A DNA stretch of 64,000 bases from assembly GCF_900176535.1 (NCBI RefSeq), contig NZ_FWXT01000001.1:992001-1056000 (forward strand), read 5' to 3'. The notes below the pieces were generated by a model. The model was not told the DNA's origin. It worked only from the letters and a program-made list of their open reading frames with translations, and ran no database searches. Each line of letters starts with the position of its first letter. Position 1 is the stretch's first letter. Of the stretch, positions 1 through 8,059 are shown one piece after another. The position numbers and the translations under genes were made by a program. This DNA is from Pedobacter africanus (lineage in GTDB: Bacteria > Bacteroidota > Bacteroidia > Sphingobacteriales > Sphingobacteriaceae).

Positions 1-71
1 GTCTATATCTATTGCTAAGTTTACCTTTGCAACAGCAAATATAACACATAAACTTTAAAATCTTCGGAATT

Positions 72-1091
72 ATGCCAATCCTTAACAGCGAAAAACTAAT
101 TATTGCATTAAAAAAACTTAGCGACTTCATGGCTGGGCCCGATCAGGACTTTAAAAACCTCATCTCATCGGCAGCTAACGGCAATGCATGGTTTACAGCT
201 GAAGAGGTAGAAAAAGCACTGAAAGCATTGCAGCGTATGCTAAACCCCGAAGATCTTGAAAGCTGGTTTAGCGGCATCCTGGTAAGCAACACCCCCAAAA
301 AAATAGGTTTGATTTTAGCCGGAAATATCCCCCTGGTTGGCTTTCATGATGTCATTTCGGTACTGGCAACAGGGAACATCGCCCTGATAAAACTATCATC
401 ATCAGATGACAAATTACTGCCTGCCCTGTTGACTAAGCTGGTTGAAATAGAACCGTTGCTGGCAGAAAAAATAATTTATACTGAGCGGTTAAAAGATTTT
501 GATGCCGTTATTGCTACCGGTAGCAACAATACCTCCAGGTATTTTGAGTATTATTTTGGTAAGGTACCCAATATCATCCGAAAAAACAGAAACAGCGTTG
601 CTGTAATTACCGGAAATGAAAGTAAAGCCGAACTCTCACTGCTTGGACATGACATATTTGATTATTTTGGCCTGGGATGCAGAAATGTATCCAAGCTTTA
701 TCTTCCTGAAGGTTACAACATCAAAAACTTCTTTGAACCCATTGAACATTTCAAAGACATCATTAATCATTTTAAATACAACAACAATTACGACTACAAT
801 AAATCTATTTACCTGGTAAACCTGAAGCCTCATTTCGATAACGGTTTTATATTGCTCACCGAAGAAAAAAGTCTGACATCGCCCCTGGCTGTACTGTATT
901 TTGAATATTATAAAGATATAGCTACAGTACAGGAACTATTAAAGGCTGAGCAGGAAAATATCCAGTGCGTGGTGAGTGCAGCGCCACTCCAGCTGGATTC
1001 GCCGGTATTGGGTTTTGGGCAAAGCCAGTCGCCCAGACTTTGGGATTATGCAGATAACGTAAATACAGTCGACTTTTTAAATGCTTTGTAA
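72..1091 (+). CDS. LuxC-family acyl-CoA reductase
   Basis: A 339-residue protein resembling the acyl-CoA reductase (LuxC) family, part of the aldehyde dehydrogenase superfamily, which reduces long-chain acyl-CoA or acyl thioesters to aldehydes with NAD(P)H. The conserved segment GNIPLVGFHD lies at residues 84-93 and a likely catalytic cysteine at C203 in FGLGCRN. It is shorter than LuxC of luminous bacteria (about 480 residues), which is usual for stand-alone Bacteroidota members. No luxD, luxE or luciferase gene is nearby, so bioluminescence is not implied. The start ATG follows an AT-rich leader. The physiological substrate is unknown. The family call is fairly firm; the role is inference. 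Confidence 0.8.
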   Translation: MPILNSEKLIIALKKLSDFMAGPDQDFKNLISSAANGNAWFTAEEVEKALKALQRMLNPEDLESWFSGILVSNTPKKIGLILAGNIPLVGFHDVISVLATGNIALIKLSSSDDKLLPALLTKLVEIEPLLAEKIIYTERLKDFDAVIATGSNNTSRYFEYYFGKVPNIIRKNRNSVAVITGNESKAELSLLGHDIFDYFGLGCRNVSKLYLPEGYNIKNFFEPIEHFKDIINHFKYNNNYDYNKSIYLVNLKPHFDNGFILLTEEKSLTSPLAVLYFEYYKDIATVQELLKAEQENIQCVVSAAPLQLDSPVLGFGQSQSPRLWDYADNVNTVDFLNAL

Positions 1092-1120
1092 GCCCTTACC
1101 TTTTTCTCATTTTGAAATAC

Positions 1121-1128
1121 TATTTTTG
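1121..1128 (+). promoter_or_regulatory. -7 promoter box before the 67-residue gene
   Basis: TATTTTTG matches the Bacteroidota -7 consensus TAnnTTTG and lies only 4 nt before the next start codon. No TTG is found at the expected upstream spacing, so the promoter is incomplete by eye. Confidence 0.4.
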
Positions 1129-1132
1129 AGCG

Positions 1133-1336
1133 ATGTATGTTATTAAAGTAAAAGGTATTGCCAAAATTCCCGATTATGTACAATTGCGGGATGATAAATT
1201 TACCCTGCTGGCGTATTTCAGGGTAGACAGGCCCGACAAATCGTTGGAGAAGCTTGGGCTGGGAGATAAACAAGCATACATTATGAATTTTGTAAATGAT
1301 TTGCCTTTCGGACAAATTGCTAAATTAGAGATCTAA
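1133..1336 (+). CDS. Conserved small protein upstream of ftsE
   Basis: A 67-residue soluble protein with no recognisable motif. It is judged real because its stop codon lies 2 nt before the ftsE start, its reading frame is long for the AT-rich setting, and a -7 promoter box lies just ahead of it. The residue mix (alternating hydrophobic beta-like stretches, VKGIAK and FTLLAYFRV) suggests a small beta-rich fold. The tight spacing suggests translational coupling with the ATPase. I do not recognise a function. Confidence 0.65.
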   Translation: MYVIKVKGIAKIPDYVQLRDDKFTLLAYFRVDRPDKSLEKLGLGDKQAYIMNFVNDLPFGQIAKLEI

Positions 1337-1338
1337 AC

Positions 1339-2022
1339 ATGACAGGAAACACAGTTATAAATTTAAAAAATGTAGATGTTTTTCAACAGAAACATTTGGT
1401 TTTGTCTAACGTAAATTTAAATGTGGACAAAGGTGAATTCGTTTTTTTAATTGGTCAGACAGGTTCTGGAAAAAGTAGTTTGCTTAAAATCATTTATGGC
1501 GACCTCCATATCGGAAATGGTGAAGGGCAGATAGCCAGCTTTGATTTAAAAAAGCTGAGCAATAAAGAGGTTCCTTATTTGCGCCGGAAATTAGGTATTG
1601 TATTTCAGGACTTTCAATTGCTTACCGACAGAACGGTTGAAAAGAACCTCGAATTTGTGCTTAAAGCTACAGGCTGGACCGACAAGGCCCTGATCAGTGA
1701 GCGGATCAAGGACGTTCTGGAAAAGGTAGGTTTACGTTCAAAAATCAAAAAGATGCCGCATGAACTTTCCGGCGGAGAGCAGCAACGTGTGGTGATTGCA
1801 AGGGCATTGCTCAACAACCCGGAAATTATCCTGGCTGATGAGCCTACAGGGAACCTGGATCCGGATACTTCTGAAGAAATTGTAATGTTGCTGAAGCAGA
1901 TCAGTCAGAGCGGCACAGCGGTACTCATGGCTACACATGATTACCACATCATCCGCACTTTCCCTTCAAGGATCATCAAGTGTGAAAGTGGTATTGTTCA
2001 TGAAGATGCGCAGATCGTTTAA
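1339..2022 (+). CDS. ftsE: FtsE-type ABC transporter ATP-binding protein
   Basis: A 227-residue ABC ATPase. Walker [10 protein letters not shown] is at residues 39-47, the signature LSGGEQQR at 143-150 and Walker [10 protein letters not shown] at about 164-172, followed by the D-loop and a switch histidine in ATHDYH. Length and motif context fit FtsE, which works with the membrane protein FtsX at the division septum to control peptidoglycan hydrolases. FtsX is not adjacent here; the next gene is grpE. A LolD/MacB-like exporter ATPase is the main alternative, since those families are close in sequence. Confidence 0.8.
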   Translation: MTGNTVINLKNVDVFQQKHLVLSNVNLNVDKGEFVFLIGQTGSGKSSLLKIIYGDLHIGNGEGQIASFDLKKLSNKEVPYLRRKLGIVFQDFQLLTDRTVEKNLEFVLKATGWTDKALISERIKDVLEKVGLRSKIKKMPHELSGGEQQRVVIARALLNNPEIILADEPTGNLDPDTSEEIVMLLKQISQSGTAVLMATHDYHIIRTFPSRIIKCESGIVHEDAQIV

Positions 2023-2081
2023 GTCCCTCGTCTGACAAAATTTTCTTATTCAGTCATTCGCGACAGTCTTTTTTACCTAAA

Positions 2082-2123
2082 ACTGACAGCATGACTGACA
2101 ATTCCCTATTGGCAAAGCTTTTG
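2082..2123 (+). promoter_or_regulatory. Candidate heat-shock control region of grpE-dnaJ
   Basis: Two direct copies of ACTGACA (2082-2088 and 2094-2100, 12 nt apart) precede TTGGCA (2109-2114) and TTTTGA (2119-2124). The last two resemble the -24/-12 layout of sigma-54 promoters (GG, 10 nt, then G) imperfectly, with GA instead of GC at -12. A further TCTGACA lies at 2031-2037. The heat-shock role is inferred from the genes that follow. Confidence 0.35.
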
Positions 2124-2150
2124 AGTTTATAACCAAAATTCTACTATACT

Positions 2151-2747
2151 ATGTTTAGCAAGAAGAAGAAACACGATAAAGAAGATACAACTATGCAAAA
2201 TCAGGATCCTGCAGCAGAAAACAATGCTGAAGAGCTATTGATAAACGATACAAATGAGGCGCAGGCCGAAACCCCTGAAGAAAGCGCAGCAGAACTTTCT
2301 GCAGAAGAAAAGCTTCAGCAGGAAAACGCAGCTTTAAATGACAAATATTTACGCTTATTTGCTGAATTTGACAATTTTAAACGCCGCACCCAAAAAGAAA
2401 GAATAGAATTGCTACAAACAGCTGGCAAGGATGTCATTGTTTCCTTATTGCCGGTACTGGACGATTTTGACAGGGCTGACAAAGCCATGGAAAATGCCAG
2501 CGATGTAAATTCTATAAGGGAAGGCGTAAATCTGGTACATACCAAATTAAAAAGCATATTAGCCCAGAAAGGGCTGAAAGAAATTGAAAGTATCAATACC
2601 GTTTTTGATACGGATAACCACGAAGCCATTACCAAAATACCTGCTCCTACTGAGGATATGAAGGGAAAAGTAATAGACCAGCTGGAAAAAGGGTATACCT
2701 TAAACGACAAAGTGATCCGCTTTGCCAAAGTAGTAGTAGGTAGTTAA
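2151..2747 (+). CDS. grpE: Nucleotide exchange factor GrpE
   Basis: A 198-residue GrpE, which releases ADP from DnaK in the Hsp70 cycle. The N-terminal 55 residues are acidic and charged, then a long coiled-coil helix (about 60-110) leads to the C-terminal beta domain. That domain carries typical GrpE features: [11 protein letters not shown], the segment around NHEAI, and the ending [17 protein letters not shown]. Length is normal. dnaJ follows after 7 nt, so the two are co-transcribed. dnaK is not in the window. A possible heat-shock promoter lies in the 128-nt upstream gap. Confidence 0.96.
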   Translation: MFSKKKKHDKEDTTMQNQDPAAENNAEELLINDTNEAQAETPEESAAELSAEEKLQQENAALNDKYLRLFAEFDNFKRRTQKERIELLQTAGKDVIVSLLPVLDDFDRADKAMENASDVNSIREGVNLVHTKLKSILAQKGLKEIESINTVFDTDNHEAITKIPAPTEDMKGKVIDQLEKGYTLNDKVIRFAKVVVGS

Positions 2748-2754
2748 TATTTTT

Positions 2755-3912
2755 ATGAGCAAAAGAGATTATTATGATGTGCTTGGGGTATCCAGAAACA
2801 CATCTGCTGACGAGATTAAAAAGGCTTACCGTAAACTGGCCATCAAATATCACCCGGATAAAAATCCGAATGATAAAGCTGCTGAAGAAAAATTCAAGGA
2901 AGCAGCCGAGGCTTATGAGGTTTTAAGTAACCCTGAAAAGAAACAACGCTATGACCACTATGGTCATGCCGGAGTTGGCGGTGCAGCAGGCGGTGGATTT
3001 GGCGGCGGCGGAATGAACATGGAAGATATCTTCAGCCAGTTTGGAGATATCTTTGGTGGAGGTGGCAGTCCTTTCGAAAGCTTTTTTGGCGGTCAGCAAT
3101 CACGCGGAGGCCGCCGGGTAGCTAAGGGTACCAACCTGCGTATTAAGGTAAAGCTTACGCTTGAAGAAATTGCCAATGGTACAGAGAAAAAGATAAAGGT
3201 AAACAAACAGATTACCTGTAAAACCTGCGATGGCACAGGTGCTAAAGACCGGTCATCGGTAAGTACCTGTAAAACCTGCGGTGGCAGTGGCGCTGTACGT
3301 AGGGTAACCAATACAATATTGGGACAAATGCAAACCACCTCTACCTGCCCTACCTGTAACGGAAGCGGATCCCAGATCACAGCCAAATGTGGTTCATGCC
3401 ACGGCGAAGGTGTAGTAAGGGGCGAAGAGACCATTACCATTAACATCCCTGCGGGAGTTAGTGATGGCATGCAGCTGAGCATGAGCGGAAAAGGAAATGC
3501 AGCGCCCAATGGTGGTATCCCTGGTGATTTGATCATATTGATTGAGGAAATCCCTCATGAAAGCCTGAAACGTGAAGGCAATAATGTGGTTTATGATTTA
3601 CATGTATCTATTGTTGATGCGGCATTAGGCTATAGTGCCGAGGTACCAACCATTGATGGCAAAGCCAAAATTAAAATTGAGCCAGGTACCCAGAGCGGCA
3701 AACTGCTGCGTTTAAAAGGTAAAGGCATTCCGGAAATTAACTCCTACCATCGTGGAGATGAGATCATACACGTGAACATCTGGACACCGAAGATCCTGAG
3801 TTCCGAAGAAAGAAGCATCCTGGAAAGACTCCGGGACTCTCCGAACTTCAAACCTCAGCCGGGAAAGAATGACAAGAGTTTCTTCGAAAAAATGAAGGAA
3901 TATTTTGAATAA
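2755..3912 (+). CDS. dnaJ: Chaperone DnaJ (type I Hsp40)
   Basis: A 385-residue full-length DnaJ. The J-domain has HPD at residues 33-35, then comes a Gly/Phe-rich linker (about 75-115), four CxxCxGxG zinc repeats ([32 protein letters not shown]) and the C-terminal client-binding domain. It stimulates DnaK ATPase activity and delivers unfolded clients. It is second in the grpE-dnaJ unit and is followed by a hairpin at 3931-3953. Confidence 0.98.
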   Translation: MSKRDYYDVLGVSRNTSADEIKKAYRKLAIKYHPDKNPNDKAAEEKFKEAAEAYEVLSNPEKKQRYDHYGHAGVGGAAGGGFGGGGMNMEDIFSQFGDIFGGGGSPFESFFGGQQSRGGRRVAKGTNLRIKVKLTLEEIANGTEKKIKVNKQITCKTCDGTGAKDRSSVSTCKTCGGSGAVRRVTNTILGQMQTTSTCPTCNGSGSQITAKCGSCHGEGVVRGEETITINIPAGVSDGMQLSMSGKGNAAPNGGIPGDLIILIEEIPHESLKREGNNVVYDLHVSIVDAALGYSAEVPTIDGKAKIKIEPGTQSGKLLRLKGKGIPEINSYHRGDEIIHVNIWTPKILSSEERSILERLRDSPNFKPQPGKNDKSFFEKMKEYFE

Positions 3913-3928
3913 TTAATTTAATACTTTT

Positions 3929-3956
3929 GAAAGGCCGCCCGCAAAGCGGCCTTTTC
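3929..3956 (+). terminator. Hairpin after dnaJ
   Basis: AAGGCCGC (3931-3938) pairs with GCGGCCTT (3946-3953) around a 7-nt loop, followed by TT. The tail is short, so termination may be partial. A TACTTTTG box (3922-3929) directly precedes the hairpin and could serve the downstream phosphatase gene. Confidence 0.55.
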
Positions 3957-4007
3957 CATGTAACAAAAACCGGCTTTTTTCGTCTAAAACCAAAAAATAC
4001 ATTCAAA

Positions 4008-4925
4008 ATGACCGCAGCTGTTATCGATCTTGGCACCAATACCTTTCACCTTATCATTGCACAAATTTCTCCGGATAACATTGAGGTCCTCTACAAAACC
4101 AATATTCCCGTAAAATTGGGCGAAGGCCGGATTAACGACCACATCATTATCCCTGAAGCTTATGAAAGGGGCTTGCTAGCCTTAGAAACATTTCAGGACG
4201 AGATCCGCAAACACCAGGTCGATACAGTAAAAGCAATCGCCACCTCTGCCATACGCAGCGCCGGTAACGGTGAAAACTTTGTGAAGGCAGCAAGATCCTA
4301 TGCAGGAATAACCATTGAGGTAGTCAGCGGGGATCAGGAAGCGGAATACATCTTCAATGGCGTAAAAGCCAGCGGTGCAATCCGTGAAACTTCATTGATC
4401 ATGGATATCGGGGGCGGAAGTACAGAGTTTATCATTTGCAACGAAGACGGGCTCCTCTGGAAAAAAAGCTATAACATCGGAGCAGCGCGGCTAATGCAGG
4501 CTTATTTTAATTCTGACCCTATAAGCCAGACCGACATGCAGGCCATTATCAGTCACTTAGATAACGAACTGGCTGATCTGAAAAAAGCCTGCAGCATTTA
4601 CAAACCAATACAGCTGATCGGCTCGGCTGGTGCCTTTGAAACTTTTATGGCAATGATAAACGGGCAGTTAGACTTGAACAGTATACCCAGCCACCCTATT
4701 GATCTGGAGGCTTACCGGTCTATATCAACAACCCTGCGGCATTCCAGCCATTCAGAAAGAGCAGCGATGCCAAACCTGATCCCACTAAGGGTAGACATGA
4801 TTGTGATTGCGGCAATTTTAACCGACTACGTGATTGCATTGAGCGGAATTGAAGGCCTGAGCTTATCCACTTACGACCTGAAAATGGGCGTACTGGAAAG
4901 CCTCAGGCAATCAGAAGCGGGATAA
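4008..4925 (+). CDS. Ppx/GppA-family phosphatase
   Basis: A 305-residue protein of the exopolyphosphatase / guanosine pentaphosphate phosphatase family (actin-like ATPase fold). It shows the N-terminal motif AAVIDLGTNTFHL, the second phosphate motif MDIGGGSTEFI and a GSAG segment. It would hydrolyse polyphosphate or pppGpp. It covers only the catalytic core, shorter than the roughly 500-residue E. coli Ppx, as is usual in Bacteroidota. I chose the ATG at 4008 rather than an upstream in-frame TTG at 3927, because the latter would place the dnaJ hairpin inside the gene. The 3' end overlaps the convergent maf gene by 15 nt. Confidence 0.88.
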   Translation: MTAAVIDLGTNTFHLIIAQISPDNIEVLYKTNIPVKLGEGRINDHIIIPEAYERGLLALETFQDEIRKHQVDTVKAIATSAIRSAGNGENFVKAARSYAGITIEVVSGDQEAEYIFNGVKASGAIRETSLIMDIGGGSTEFIICNEDGLLWKKSYNIGAARLMQAYFNSDPISQTDMQAIISHLDNELADLKKACSIYKPIQLIGSAGAFETFMAMINGQLDLNSIPSHPIDLEAYRSISTTLRHSSHSERAAMPNLIPLRVDMIVIAAILTDYVIALSGIEGLSLSTYDLKMGVLESLRQSEAG

Positions 4926-5480
4926 AGCCCGATATAGTTTTTCGGTAGGAAGTCCCATTACATTGGTATAAGAACCGATGATCTTTTCGACAGCAATAAG
5001 CCCGATCCAATCCTGTATCCCATAGGCTCCGGCTTTATCAAAAGGATTATAGTTGCTGATGTAATGCGCTATCTGGGCATCGGTAAGTACGTTAAAAAAG
5101 ACTTCCGTCCTGTCGTAAAAAGAATAAAGCTTATCCCCATAACCCAGACTCACCCCTGTATAAACCTGGTGGTTGGTACCAGATAGCTTGCTGAGCATTT
5201 CTCTTGCATGCTTAGCGTCTGCGGGCTTACCCAAAATTTCGTCGTTATAGGCTACAATGGTATCCGCAGTTATGATGATCGCTTCTCTGCCGTCTTCAGC
5301 AAAGGCTGCAGCTTTTTTTTCGGCAATGTAAACGGCTATATCTGCAGGCAGGAGTTCAGCAGGGTAGCTTTCATCCACTTCCTTTAGCATCACCTTAAAA
5401 TCAAGGTTCATGGCACTCAATAGTTCCTGTCTGCGTGGAGATTTTGAAGCAAGTATGATGGGAAGGCTTTGCTGATACAT
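4911..5480 (-). CDS. maf: Maf-like nucleotide pyrophosphatase
   Basis: A 189-residue Maf-family protein. It carries the N-terminal signature ASKSPRRQELL, a TADTIV acidic motif and the KLSGTNHQVYTGV segment. Maf proteins are house-cleaning nucleoside triphosphate pyrophosphatases acting on dTTP/UTP or modified nucleotides, and overexpression affects septum formation. The length is typical. It converges on and overlaps the Ppx/GppA gene by 15 nt. Confidence 0.93.
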   Translation of the reverse strand: MYQQSLPIILASKSPRRQELLSAMNLDFKVMLKEVDESYPAELLPADIAVYIAEKKAAAFAEDGREAIIITADTIVAYNDEILGKPADAKHAREMLSKLSGTNHQVYTGVSLGYGDKLYSFYDRTEVFFNVLTDAQIAHYISNYNPFDKAGAYGIQDWIGLIAVEKIIGSYTNVMGLPTEKLYRALSRF

Positions 5481-5513
5481 ATATAGATTAATTTATCGTA
5501 GCGCTAAAATAAC

Positions 5514-5536
5514 AAAAGCGGCCCAAGACCGCTTTT
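5514..5536 (-). terminator. Terminator of the Spy-like gene
   Basis: AAAAGCGG (5514-5521) pairs with CCGCTTTT (5529-5536) around a 7-nt loop. Read on the minus strand the hairpin ends in a T-rich tail, and it lies 23 nt past the stop of the upstream minus-strand gene. Confidence 0.75.
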
Positions 5537-5558
5537 ATTATTGACAAATATTTTTAGG

Positions 5559-5963
5559 TTATTGACCACCGCCACCCTGAGGACCACGGCCTTCCATTCT
5601 TTTTTTCATGTTTTCAGCTCTTTCCTTTTTCCATTCTGCAAAGGCTTTTTTCTGATCCTCATTTAACAAAGCATTGATCTTTACATCATTCTCATCGTTC
5701 ACGGCTTTCATTTTAGCCATCATAGCTTCCCTGTCGGCCCCCTTGTTTTCTTCACGGGCCTTTTTCATTGCCGCAGCCTGGTCAAGGAAAATAGCAGCTA
5801 CTTTTGCTTTCTGGTCTTCAGACAGGTTCAGCTTCTTGGTCAGCTGTTCTGCATTTTTTTGCGCTCTTTCTTCAGGAGTTGCCATTTTACGTCCCCCGTC
5901 TTGTGCCTGTGCAAATGTTACTACACTAAATAACAGTCCGCAAATCATCAATAATTTTTTCAT
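5559..5963 (-). CDS. Secreted Spy/LTXXQ-like protein
   Basis: A 134-residue exported protein. It has a signal peptide (MKKLLMICGLLFSVVTFAQA) and a charged, Met/Lys/Glu-rich helical mature part. Repeated segments such as LTKKLNLSEDQKAKV and INALLNEDQKKAF resemble the LTXXQ repeats of Spy/CpxP periplasmic proteins. A Gly-rich tail closes it. A chaperone or stress role is possible but not shown. I placed the start at the signal-peptide Met (5963); an in-frame upstream ATG at 6053 would add 30 residues that do not look like a signal. It has its own terminator. Confidence 0.75.
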   Translation of the reverse strand: MKKLLMICGLLFSVVTFAQAQDGGRKMATPEERAQKNAEQLTKKLNLSEDQKAKVAAIFLDQAAAMKKAREENKGADREAMMAKMKAVNDENDVKINALLNEDQKKAFAEWKKERAENMKKRMEGRGPQGGGGQ

Positions 5964-6087
5964 CTCTTTTCTTTTTTGTTTTACTTTATGGTTGCGAGTT
6001 ATGCTTAACTCAGAAATTAGAGAGTAGGCGGTGGCAATAGGTTTAACCATCAAAACGTAACATGCGTGTTACAAAAAAGATTTGTTG

Positions 6088-6615
6088 TTATTTACCAGAA
6101 TCAGCAGCAGATGGGTTTTCATCGAACCATTTGTGCTGTACCCTAAGGACTTTCTCTATGATGTCCCTGACAGCGGTTTTACCTCCTGAGTAAGGCGAGA
6201 TGTAGTGCGAGATGGCTTTGATCTCGGGAACGGCATCTTCCGGACAGGTAGGCAGGCCTACCAGTTTCATTACTTTAAGGTCAGGAATATCATCACCCAT
6301 ATAAAGAATCTCTTCAGCTTTAAGCTGATATTTTGCCAGCAGATCGTTGTACACCGCAACCTTATCGGAAACGCCCAGAAAGATGTTGTTTATCCCCAGT
6401 CCTTCAAAGCGCTTTTGCATGGCTGCGCCCCTTCCTCCGGAAATGATACAAACATGAAAGCCCTTTTTTACAGCCAGCTGAAGTGCATAACCATCTTTGA
6501 TGTTAAAGGTACGTAGAAACTCACCCGAATCGGACGCAATGATATCACCGTTGGTCAGTACACCATCAACATCAAAGATAAAAGTTGTAACCTGCTTTAG
6601 CTGTTCAAGAAACAT
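6088..6615 (-). CDS. kdsC: 3-deoxy-D-manno-octulosonate 8-phosphate phosphatase
   Basis: A 175-residue HAD hydrolase without a cap domain. The nucleophile motif FDVDGVLTNG places D15 and D17, followed by IISGGRG (motif II) and GDDIPDL (motif IV). Length and motifs match KdsC, which makes Kdo for the lipopolysaccharide inner core and acts as a tetramer. It sits directly downstream of iscX (6 nt) and in the same orientation as the ferredoxin and DUF2520 genes. Confidence 0.88.
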   Translation of the reverse strand: MFLEQLKQVTTFIFDVDGVLTNGDIIASDSGEFLRTFNIKDGYALQLAVKKGFHVCIISGGRGAAMQKRFEGLGINNIFLGVSDKVAVYNDLLAKYQLKAEEILYMGDDIPDLKVMKLVGLPTCPEDAVPEIKAISHYISPYSGGKTAVRDIIEKVLRVQHKWFDENPSAADSGK

Positions 6616-6621
6616 GAGTGC

Positions 6622-6864
6622 CTATTTCTGGTTATCCCTCCACTCATAAACCCAGGCCGACTGGATTTGCTCCAGATGCCCTTCATTGCTTTCTTCACGG
6701 GTACCTTTAAAGTTAGGGAGCTCCAGGATCCAATCCAGCAGTTCTGTAAACCTAATTCGGTATATCCTGGCTTCACCAAATTCGTCACCAAATTTCTCGT
6801 ACAGTTCCTGTGCTATATCTTCGTGGTCATTCCAGTAAATGGGTAGGGCAAATTTATCCTGCAT
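6622..6864 (-). CDS. iscX: Fe-S assembly protein IscX
   Basis: An 80-residue acidic protein matching the IscX/YfhJ family by pattern: WNDHEDIAQELYEKF near the N-terminus, then YRIRFTELLDWILELPNF, SNEGHLEQIQ and a final W-x-x-E. IscX is a small adaptor that binds iron and the cysteine desulfurase IscS and tunes Fe-S cluster assembly. Its neighbour is an Isc-type ferredoxin, which supports the call. IscS and IscU are not in the window. Confidence 0.85.
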   Translation of the reverse strand: MQDKFALPIYWNDHEDIAQELYEKFGDEFGEARIYRIRFTELLDWILELPNFKGTREESNEGHLEQIQSAWVYEWRDNQK

Positions 6865-6888
6865 GTTATTTTCTATTATCTGTTGTTA

Positions 6889-7221
6889 TTAATGACCTAA
6901 AAACTCTGACTGATCGGGAATGGTGACCTCAATATCTCCGCTGATCACTACACACTGACAGCCTAAACGGGAACTGATCCTGGGACGGACTGCCCTGTCA
7001 ATGAAATCCTCTTCTTTGTCAGAAATCTCCTGGATATCGTCCATACCCCGGGTTACATATACATGGCAGGTACTGCATCCGCAAACCCCACCGCAATTGT
7101 GCTGCAATTCTATTCCATGGTCCAGGCAAACATCCAGCACAGATTCACCCCCTGCAATAGGCAATTCCACGGTTTCTTTTCCCTGTTCTTCAAAATTTAT
7201 CTTTAACTTAAAAATACTCAT
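6889..7221 (-). CDS. fdx: Isc-type (adrenodoxin-like) 2Fe-2S ferredoxin
   Basis: A 110-residue ferredoxin. Cluster ligands follow the pattern C43-x5-C49-x2-C52 with the fourth ligand C88 (LGCQC), as in vertebrate-type/Isc ferredoxins; an extra C47 lies within the loop. It donates electrons during Fe-S cluster assembly. I chose the ATG at 7221, because an upstream Met at 7254 adds a hydrophobic stretch not seen in the family. A TATTTTTG box (7231-7238, minus) lies 9 nt upstream of this start. The gene precedes iscX by 24 nt. Confidence 0.88.
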   Translation of the reverse strand: MSIFKLKINFEEQGKETVELPIAGGESVLDVCLDHGIELQHNCGGVCGCSTCHVYVTRGMDDIQEISDKEEDFIDRAVRPRISSRLGCQCVVISGDIEVTIPDQSEFLGH

Positions 7222-7230
7222 AATCGGGTT

Positions 7231-7238
7231 CAAAAATA
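7231..7238 (-). promoter_or_regulatory. -7 promoter box before fdx
   Basis: On the minus strand TATTTTTG matches TAnnTTTG, 9 nt before the ferredoxin start. A TTG lies only 13 nt upstream of it, shorter than the expected 19-21 nt. Confidence 0.35.
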
Positions 7239-7262
7239 CGCACAAAAACCACAATTACATGA

Positions 7263-8021
7263 TTATCGTGTTTTTTTAATGCTATTACTTAAAATTGCAT
7301 AGATTTCCTTCAGATGAGGGCTCTTATGCAATAGTTCTTCATGTTTTAATAGGGTTTGCCTATCGTTCCGTATGGCCGGACCGGTCTGCACATTTTCAGG
7401 CAGGGCATGCTGTACTTTTACTGCGGTTTCCATGATCAGCGGCCTGAGGATCTCAAAATCGATTTCGTTCTTTTCAACGATCTGCTGACTTAACCTGTAC
7501 ATATGGTTAACAAAGTTACAGGCAAAAACGCCCGCCAGGTGTAATATTTTACGTTTCTGGGTGCTTACTTCGTAAATGAGCGGGCTCAGTTTAACGGCAA
7601 TGAGCCTCAATGCACTCAGGTTTTCCGGACTGTTGGCCTCCAGACATAAGGGTACATGAATGAAATCTATAGGCTCTGCTTTGGAAAAGGTTTGCAGCGG
7701 ATAAAACACACCATAATTTTTTATACCAGCCAATACTTCCATATCTGTGGCACCCGAAGTGTGTACAACCAAACCGTTGACCTCTTGAAGGGCCCTGACC
7801 ACCTTTACAATCGCATCATCTTTTACCGCGATAAGGTACAAGTCTGCGTCCTGGTCAATCTCTTTCAAATCGGCCACAGCCTGGGCACCGGTTTCAGCTG
7901 CTAAAGCTAAGGCATTATTAAAATCCTTACTCCAAACCTGAACAATATCGGCTTCATTTTCTTTGAAGGCATTAGCCATATGTGTGGCTACATTACCAGA
8001 ACCTATGCAAACAATCTTCAT
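7263..8021 (-). CDS. DUF2520 / Rossmann-fold oxidoreductase-like protein
   Basis: A 252-residue protein starting with a Rossmann nucleotide-binding motif (IGSGNVATHMA), followed by the HTSGATDM segment and the GVFYPLQTFSK block typical of DUF2520 proteins, which resemble pyrroline-5-carboxylate reductase and F420-dependent reductases. The C-terminal half is helical. An NAD(P)-dependent reductase activity is likely but the substrate is unknown. It lies just upstream of fdx-iscX-kdsC on the same strand. Confidence 0.8.
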   Translation of the reverse strand: MKIVCIGSGNVATHMANAFKENEADIVQVWSKDFNNALALAAETGAQAVADLKEIDQDADLYLIAVKDDAIVKVVRALQEVNGLVVHTSGATDMEVLAGIKNYGVFYPLQTFSKAEPIDFIHVPLCLEANSPENLSALRLIAVKLSPLIYEVSTQKRKILHLAGVFACNFVNHMYRLSQQIVEKNEIDFEILRPLIMETAVKVQHALPENVQTGPAIRNDRQTLLKHEELLHKSPHLKEIYAILSNSIKKTR

Positions 8022-8059
8022 TTAGTATCTCATTAAATGGTTACAAAGTGTCAGTACAA

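Noticed and set aside
72..1091. A bioluminescence (lux) locus
   Set aside because: Only the LuxC-like reductase is present; no luciferase or fatty-acid transfer genes nearby.
3927..4007. TTG start extending the Ppx/GppA protein by 27 residues
   Set aside because: It would place the dnaJ hairpin in the gene; the conserved N-terminus begins at the ATG at 4008.
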